Positions 6,251 to 11,062 of a stretch of 11,062 bases of DNA are shown here, in pieces. Under the pieces are notes generated by a model. That model did not search any database. It saw only the letters and a program-made list of their open reading frames with translations, and had not been told where the DNA came from. The translations under genes and the position numbers were made by a program. Origin of the DNA: Baffinella frigidus (taxonomy: Eukaryota > Cryptophyceae > Cryptomonadales > Baffinellaceae); assembly GCA_026770585.1 (NCBI GenBank), contig MU647141.1, positions 114,240-125,301 on the forward strand, read 5' to 3'. Position 1 is the first letter of the stretch. The number at the start of each line of letters is the position of its first letter.

Positions 6251-6463
6251 GCGAAATTTGCCCTCACCATCAAGGACGTGCCGGAACCTGTTGAGTACAT
6301 GTTGCACTCTTTGTTAGACGAAGGGGTTGGGGTTCGGGGGCGTCTGTGCAGGGATGTGGCCGTTCCCGACTTTTCTCGCACTCGAGTCACGGAGGGATCA
6401 CGGGTGTTTGGACGGCCTGCATGCCGAGCCGGAAGAGGGACCTGGAGATGTGGGGGGGCGTGA
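6251..6463 (+). other. Possible isolated coding exon
   Basis: A plausible acceptor (CTTTTGGCAG) is followed by an open frame whose first part looks protein-like: AKFALTIKDVPEPVEY, then MLHSLLDEG, to about 6325. After that the translation turns Gly/Arg-rich and ends at a TGA at 6461-6463. A GT at about 6327 could be a donor. An in-frame stop lies just upstream at 6227-6229. The family is not recognised, and no neighbouring exon was found. Chance is a real alternative. Confidence 0.25.
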
Positions 6464-6545
6464 GACTTACACGGATGACCACCAGGCGGCCAAGTGAGGG
6501 TATGCGGTGCATTGGCTCTGGCACGCCCCTGCTGGACCCGTTCTA

Positions 6546-6620
6546 AAGTCTCGAATACAAGAACCCACATACACCTCTAGCAGCCTACGGTAGGCATATC
6601 CTAGGGTCTTGGGGTGGTCA
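6546..6620 (-). repeat. Decayed hairpin-element remnant i
   Basis: CTCGAATACAAG, CTAGCAGCCTACGGTAGGC and CTAGGGTCTTGGGGTGGTC resemble an arm and core of the hairpin family. It ends at the start of the telomere-like block. Confidence 0.5.
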
Positions 6621-8113
6621 ACCTTAAATCCTAAACCCTGAACCCTGAACCCTAAACACTGAACCCTAAACCCTAAACACTAAACACTAAACCCTAAACC
6701 CTAAACCCTACACCCTCAACCCTAAACCCTAAACCCTCAACCCTAAACCCTAAACCCTAAACCCTCAACCCTCAACCCTAAATCCTACACCCTAAACCCT
6801 AAACCCTAAACCCTGAAATTAGAACCCTAAACCGTGAAACCTAAACCCAGAACTCTAAACACTAAAAACTAAACCCTGAACCCTGAACCCTGAACCCTGA
6901 ACCCTAAGCCCTTACTTAGAACCTAGGACTTAAATCCCCAACCCTAGACCCTAAAACCAAACATTTAAACCCTTAACCGTGAAACCTAAACCCTGAACCC
7001 TGAACCCTGAACCCTAAAGCCTACACCCTAAACCCTAACCCCTACACCCTAAACCTTAAATCAATAACCCTGAACCATTAACCATAAACAATGCACCCTT
7101 ACCCCTAACCCTAATTCTTGAACCCCAAACCCTAAGACCTGAAACCGAAACCAAAACCTCTAAACCCTGAAACCTAAACCCTGAACCCTACAACCTGAAC
7201 CATGTACCCTAAAACCTAAAACCTAAACCCTAAACCCTAAACCATAAACCATAAACCTTGAATCACCAAACCCAAACCGTGAAACCCAAACCGTCAACCC
7301 TGAACCCTGAACCCTAAACTCTACACCCCACACCCCACACCCCACACCTCACACCCTAACCCCTAACCCCTAGCCCCTTAACCCCCAACCCTCAACCCTT
7401 AACTCTAAACCCTAAACCTGAAACCCTAAACCCTAAACCCTAAACCCTGAACCCTAAAACCTGAACCATGTACCCTTAACCCTAAACCCTAAACCCTCAA
7501 CCATAAACCATAAAGCATAAAGCATAAACCTTGAATCACCAACCCTAAACCCTAAACTCTAAAATCTGAACCCTGAACCATGCAACCAAAACCGTGAACC
7601 ATGAACCCTAAACCCTAAACCCTAAACCTAAAACCCCAAACCCTAAACCTTAAATCACCAACCCTAAACCGTGAAACCCAAAACGTGAACCCTAAACCCT
7701 AAACCCTAAACCCTTCACCCTGAACCCCACACCCTAAACCCTAACCCATGACCTTTTAACCCTGAACCCTCAACCCTGAACCCTGGACCCCTAACCCTAA
7801 ACCTGAAACCTGAACACCTAAAACCTGAACCCTGTAAAACCACCTAAAACCTGAACCCTGAACACCTAAAACCTGAACCCTGTAACCTAAATCTGAACCC
7901 TGAACCGTGAAACCTAAACCGTGAACCCTAAACCCTAACCCTAGACCCTTGACCCTTAACCGCACACCCTACCCCCTGAACCCTAACCCCTGAACCCTGA
8001 ACCCTGACACCTTAACCCTTAACCCTTAACCCTTAACCCTGAACCCCTAACCCTGAACCCCTAACCCTGAACTCTAAACCCTAAACCTTAAACCCTACAC
8101 CCTGAGCCCTAAC
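6621..8113 (-). repeat. Degenerate telomere-like block 1, C-strand
   Basis: About 1.5 kb of CCCTAAA units mixed with CCCTGAA, CCCTCAA, CCCTACA, ACACTAAA and other variants, some in local runs (CCCTGAA near 6880-6900 and 6985-7010). The G-rich strand is the minus strand throughout. No gene is present; a glycine/leucine-rich open frame at 7756-7965 is the repeat translated. Confidence 0.95.
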
Positions 8114-8301
8114 CACGGCAGGTCATTACTGGGGATTTCAGGACGCAACGGTTCGTTTCATGGTACTAAACAGTACGTAGCCACCATCTATTTCGCAGCT
8201 CTTCGTCCTTTCCACGTCCGATCCGAATACAAAATTTCGGATCCGGGTACAACATTTAAAATAACACTTGTATTTGAAATTCTGAGTTACGACCTGGCGT
8301 G
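8114..8301. other. Non-telomeric island inside the telomere-like block
   Basis: About 190 bp of ordinary, more AT-rich sequence. It contains a 20-bp tandem duplication (GATCCGAATACAAAATTTCG at 8220-8239, and a diverged copy at 8240-8259), which also creates a GATCCGAA / TTCGGATC inverted repeat. No open frame of note. Confidence 0.75.
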
Positions 8302-8658
8302 GACCCTAAACCTCAAACCCTGAACACTAAATCCCAAACCCTAAGCCCTTGACCGTAAAACCTAGACCCTACTGCCTACTCCCTAAACTCTAACCCCTAA
8401 GCCTTAAACCCCAAGCCCTAAGCCCTGAGCCCGAAACCCTAAACCCTAAGCCCTAAGCCCTAAGCCCAAACCCTCAACCCCTCAGCCCTAAACTCTAAGC
8501 CCTAAGCCCTTACCCTAAAACCTGAACCCGAAACCCTCAACCTGAAACCCTCAACCCTAAACCCCAAACCCCCGACCCTAACCCCTAACCCCTCACCCCT
8601 TATCCCTAACCCCTCAACCCCGAACCCCAAACTCCAAACCCTAAACCCAAATCCCAAA
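8302..8658 (-). repeat. Degenerate telomere-like block 2, C-strand
   Basis: Continues the block before the island in the same orientation, but richer in CCCTAAG / AGCCCTAA variants. It ends near CCAAATCCCAAAAGCG. Confidence 0.92.
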
Positions 8659-8906
8659 AGCGACGTCCCCCCAGTCAGAGACGAAGTACTCAGAATCGCG
8701 CTGAGGCTGGCACCTACCGAGCAGCATCCAGGCGTTCTCGTCCAAGACAGGCCCCCGGGGGTGTCCGCGAGGAGAGGGACCTCGTAGTGTCGCGAGCAGA
8801 GGGACCTCGTGGTGGTCACTTTGCTCGCTCCTTTTCCCACTCAAGGAGGGAAGCCTTGCGGCGCGCAGTGGTGCGGAACTCTGTTTCCTTGTTGCCTCAG
8901 GTCTCG
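8659..8906. other. Spacer with a short direct repeat
   Basis: No gene is supported. A 24-bp direct repeat (GCGAGGAGAGGGACCTCGTA, then GCGAGCAGAGGGACCTCGTG) lies within about 8768-8816. A 244-codon minus-strand frame crosses this stretch and the duplication to its right; it consists of repeat translation. Confidence 0.55.
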
Positions 8907-9079
8907 TCCTGTTGTAGGGTCCAAGGGTTGTCTCCTTGTGAGCGAGGTACCCCTGTACATGTACGGATAATGCGAACAGCCAATAGGAAGAGTCACTCTC
9001 GCGCGAGAATCCATGGGCACCCTGACAACTTGGCATACCATGGTACTTTCTCCTGGAGAGAGACCTTGATCGAACGATA
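8907..9079 (+). repeat. Tandem duplication, copy 1, including right half of a hairpin element
   Basis: Begins with the right half of a hairpin element (to TGAGCGAGGTACCCCTGTA at 8957), followed by about 115 bp (GGATAATGCGAACAGCCAAT, then CACCCTGACAACTT, then GAGAGACCTTGATCG) that recurs after 9156. Confidence 0.82.
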
Positions 9080-9082
9080 GCA

Positions 9083-9270
9083 CCGTAGGGTCCTAGGTAC
9101 CGGCTTACTGTAGGGTCGTAGGGGGGGTTGCCTCCTAGGAGCGAAGCACCCATGTACTGATAATCCGAACAGCCAATAGAAGAGTCGCTCTCGCGAGAGC
9201 CTCCATGGACACCCTGGCAACTTAGGATAGCATAGAGACTATTTCCTTTAGAGAGATCTTGATTGATACC
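9083..9270 (+). repeat. Tandem duplication, copy 2, including right half of a hairpin element
   Basis: A more diverged element half (9083-9156, ending AGCACCCATGTA), then GATAATCCGAACAGCCAATA, CACCCTGGCAACTT and GAGAGATCTTGATTG, matching copy 1. The unit repeated is thus element half plus flank, which points to duplication after the element was already there. Confidence 0.82.
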
Positions 9271-9378
9271 AACACGACCACCATGTATTTCCCCCCACGG
9301 AGGCCATCCACTCAGGCGGGCCTGGCCACCCCAGGACAGCTCTCCCCAAGAAAGAGTGTGAGAGCGCACGTGCACGGA

Positions 9379-9442
9379 CAGAGAGAGCGAGAGAAAGAGC
9401 GACAGAGCGAGAGCGCGCGCGCACGCGCGCGCGAGAGAGAGG
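9379..9442 (+). repeat. (GA)n/(CG)n simple repeat downstream of the zinc-finger gene
   Basis: GAGAGCGAG units and an alternating CG stretch, just past the stop codon of the minus-strand gene, so in its 3' flank. The alternating purine-pyrimidine part could adopt Z-DNA. Confidence 0.85.
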
Positions 9443-9456
9443 CGGCGCGTTCGGCG

Positions 9457-10436
9457 TCAGACGGCGACCGCGTGGCCGAACGCGCGGAGCACGTCCGGGT
9501 AAAGCTCTTGGAGCGTGGCCTGCAGCTCGCGGAGGAGCGCGGCGCGCGTGCTCTCGCTGTCGAGGCCGCGGAGGTACCGTTCGAGCTGCGGTGCGCGGTG
9601 CCGCGCCTGCGGGAACGCGACGTCAGAGCCACTCCATTTGGTTTCAGAGAAATGTTGCGTCGGAAACCTTCTTTTCGTTTGACGCCGCAACGTCATACCT
9701 CACAACCTCTCCCCCTGGGTGTGAACAGTGCAGGTGTGCGTGACCGAAGGAGACGCAAAGCACGAGGGTGTGTGTGTGAATGGATGGTGTGTGTGCAGAG
9801 AAATGGATGGTGTGTGTGCAGAGGAATGGAGTGTGTGTGTGCAGAGGAATGGAGTGTGTGTGTGCAGAGGAATGGAGTGTGTGTGTTCAGAGGAATGGAG
9901 TGTGTGCACAGAGGAATGGACGGACGTCGACCTGGGCGCGCGCAAACTCCTGGTGGGTGCCGGGGTAGTATACGTCCGCCCCGGCCGGCTTCGCGGCGCA
10001 GGTGGCCACATGCCGGTGAGCGTCTGCGCCGCAGTCCACCCCGCACCTGCGTTCCCCGTTCGGGAAAGCAAACACGCGTCACGCCTCGTCCGGTTCGTTC
10101 TGTCCCCCGGTGCGAATGAGGCAGACGGGGCTCCGTGAAACAGAGCGACAGCAACCCGAAAACACGGGCACGCCCACAACCCTTAACTGGCGAGGGGGTC
10201 GTAAAGGACCCCCTACAGGTCCTAGGCAGGTCCTAGAGCCCTACGGTAGGGCGTCTGAGCCTACTCGCCACTTAAGGGTTACGTTGTTCGGGGGGGTCGC
10301 ACCAGGCGCAGAAGTTGCAGGGGCATCTTGCACACTTGAGCGCACAGCAGCCCTCGAAGTCGAGGAAGGCCGCGCGGCACCGCGGACACTTGGACGTCAG
10401 GATCTCCTCCTCCACGTGCCGACGCGCCGCGAACAC
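9457..10436 (-). CDS. IBR/Rcat-like zinc-finger protein, last three exons
   Basis: A cysteine-rich protein split over three exons: 10303-10436, 9932-10046 and 9457-9606, joined by GT-AG introns that keep frame (phases 2 and 0). The first exon encodes RRHVEEEILTSKCPRC, then AFLDFEGCCALKCARC and NFCAW. The second completes the tryptophan codon and continues CGVDCGADAHRHVATC. The third is a helical, Arg/Leu-rich tail (QLERYLRGLD) ending GHAVAV and a TGA. The spacing CPxC...GC...C-x2-C...FCxxC followed by C, H, H, C resembles zinc-binding IBR/Rcat modules of RBR ubiquitin ligases; ligase activity is inference. About 131 residues are visible. Upstream exons are not identified: the frame continues into a (TC)n tract that looks like intron. 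Junctions are predicted, not proven. Confidence 0.72.
9607..9931 (-). other. Predicted intron 2 of the zinc-finger gene
   Basis: Donor CAG|GTCGAC and acceptor CCCGCAG|GCGCGG give a phase-0 join from FARAQ to ARHRAPQLER. Most of the 325 bp is a 23-bp minisatellite, which explains why open frames through it are Ser/His/Thr repeats rather than protein. Confidence 0.65.
9764..9922 (+). repeat. 23-bp minisatellite
   Basis: Consecutive units begin at 9787, 9810, 9833, 9856, 9879 and 9902, each GTGTGTGTGCAGAGGAATGG plus AGT with minor changes. The units at 9810, 9833 and 9856 are identical. It lies inside predicted intron 2. Confidence 0.93.
10047..10302 (-). other. Predicted intron 1 of the zinc-finger gene
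   Basis: Donor CCTG|GTGCGA and acceptor CGCAG|GTGCGG give a phase-2 join that yields FCAWCGVDCG, keeping the cysteine spacing. The 256-bp intron contains a 103-bp hairpin at 10178-10280. The six bases GGTGCG occur at both splice junctions. Confidence 0.65.
10178..10280. mobile_element. Second type of hairpin element, inside intron 1
   Basis: Terminal inverted repeats of 17 bp (AACCCTTAACTGGCGAG, and its inverse at 10264-10280 with one mismatch) enclose a core with GTCCTAGGCAGGTCCTAG and GCCCTACGGTAGGGC. That core resembles the core of the TACAGGGG family, but the ends are different. It has no coding capacity. Confidence 0.72.
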
Positions 10437-10460
10437 CTGTGCGCTCCGACGAGGGAGCGC

Positions 10461-10662
10461 GAGGGAGAGAGAGAGAGAGCGCGAGCGAGAGAGAGAGAGC
10501 GAGAGAGTGAGAGAGAGTGTGTGAGAGAGAGAGCGAGAGAGCGAGAGAGCGAGAGAGAGAGAGAGAGAGAGAGAGTGTGTGTGTGTGAGCGAGAGAGCGA
10601 GAGAGCGAGAGTGAGAGAGAGAGAGCGAGAGAGAGAGCGAGAGAGAGCGAGAGCGAGAGAGA
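10461..10662 (+). repeat. Long (GA)n simple repeat; (TC)n on the gene strand
   Basis: About 200 bp of GA units with GC and GT interruptions. On the minus strand it is a polypyrimidine tract ending about 25 bp before the predicted acceptor at 10437-10438, where a splicing polypyrimidine tract would be. The long Ser-Leu or Arg-Glu frames through it are artefacts. Confidence 0.93.
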
Positions 10663-10929
10663 TTATCTACTGTGCATACAAAGTGCTGGGTCCGCCCTCC
10701 CTCCCACAAACTACGTCTGTGGGAGTGGTTTCGAAACGGTTCACGCTCCCACGCACGCAGATTCAAGAGCTGGATGTTCGACGCGCCCAGCGCTGGGCAG
10801 GGAGGTGTCTGGAGCGTGTCGGCATTGATGGATTGATTGATAGATGACGGGAGAAAATTCAGAGCGCAGAACTGAGGCGGGCTCAGGTGCAGGGTGGGGT
10901 ATCCCCCCCACCCGAAGATTCACGAAGGA
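10663..10929. other. Spacer, no supported exon
   Basis: The upstream exons of the zinc-finger gene should lie here or beyond the window, but I could not identify one. There is a small hairpin at 10701-10725 (CTCCCACA / TGTGGGAG) and a third CTCCCAC near 10746. A GAGGCGGGCTC near 10873 recalls the dispersed GC-rich motif. Confidence 0.45.
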
Positions 10930-11062
10930 TAGGGTATAACGTATAAGGTATAGGGTATAGGGTATATGGTATAGGGTATAGGGTATAGGGTATAGAGTAT
11001 GGGGTATAGAGTATGGGGTATAGGGTATAGGGTATAGGGTATAGGGTATAGGGTACAGGTAT
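10930..11062 (+). repeat. Telomere-variant tandem array of TAGGGTA, 19 units
   Basis: The 133 bp divide exactly into 19 heptamers, mostly TAGGGTA, with variants TAACGTA, TAAGGTA, TATGGTA, TAGAGTA and TGGGGTA. A TAGAGTA-TGGGGTA pair occurs twice in succession. The G-rich strand is the + strand. The array is cut by the window end. Confidence 0.95.

Noticed and set aside
6621-8658. Functional chromosome end
   Set aside because: The units are too degenerate and the block is flanked by ordinary sequence on both sides.
8641-9375. 244-codon minus-strand frame
   Set aside because: It crosses two copies of the tandem duplication and two half elements; the repeated peptide segments reflect DNA repeats.
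9764-9922. CRISPR-like regular repeat
   Set aside because: The 23-bp units are directly adjacent with no spacers, and the context is a eukaryotic intron.
10272-10766. 164-codon minus-strand frame taken as one intact protein
   Set aside because: Only its last part (from about 10436) looks like protein. The Ser-Leu-Arg run is the (TC)n tract, and the end after FCAW runs into the intron element.
9259-10847. Long plus-strand frames (286 and 245 codons), rich in Arg-Glu-Ser or Cys-Val repeats
   Set aside because: They are translations of the (GA)n and 23-bp repeats and lie opposite the better-supported minus-strand exons.
1-11062. tRNA, rRNA or dinoflagellate-type spliced-leader sequence
   Set aside because: No cloverleaf, rRNA core or spliced-leader motif was recognised by eye; a covariance-model scan would be needed to exclude small RNAs.

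Overview
The window looks like nuclear DNA of a eukaryote, most likely a microalga or other protist. The reasons are plant-type telomere heptamers (CCCTAAA/TTTAGGG) and their variants, a reading frame that only makes sense when joined across two GT-AG introns, abundant short palindromic mobile elements, minisatellites and long (GA)n tracts. Nothing bacterial, organellar or viral is evident. The lineage cannot be fixed from the sequence alone.

Layout. Positions 1-98 are 14 perfect TAGGGTG heptamers. From 99 to about 3400 there is no convincing gene. This stretch holds nested short direct and inverted repeats, several blocks of telomere-like repeat, a (CT)n tract, and a run of about 120-bp hairpin elements with ends TACAGGGGTACCTCG. 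Positions 3770-4774 (minus) encode a 334-residue ankyrin-repeat protein, with a 17-bp minisatellite just upstream of its start. Positions 4980-6010 hold an inverted pair of TCTCGA-rich repeats, each with a perfect palindrome in its middle, plus further hairpin elements. A possible lone exon lies near 6251. Positions 6621-8658 are about 2 kb of degenerate telomere-like heptamers interrupted by a 190-bp island. Positions 8907-9270 are a tandem duplication. Positions 9457-10436 (minus) hold the last three exons of a cysteine-rich IBR/Rcat-like zinc-finger gene. Positions 10930-11062 are 19 heptamers of TAGGGTA type running off the end.

The two supported genes are on the same strand but far apart, and nothing shows that they work together. 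The ankyrin protein is a pure protein-interaction scaffold. The zinc-finger protein resembles ubiquitin-ligase type zinc modules, but its upstream part is not identified. The rest is repeat-dominated DNA of subtelomeric or interstitial-telomeric character. Because both ends lie in tandem heptamers, the window may be a whole contig that stopped in repeats.
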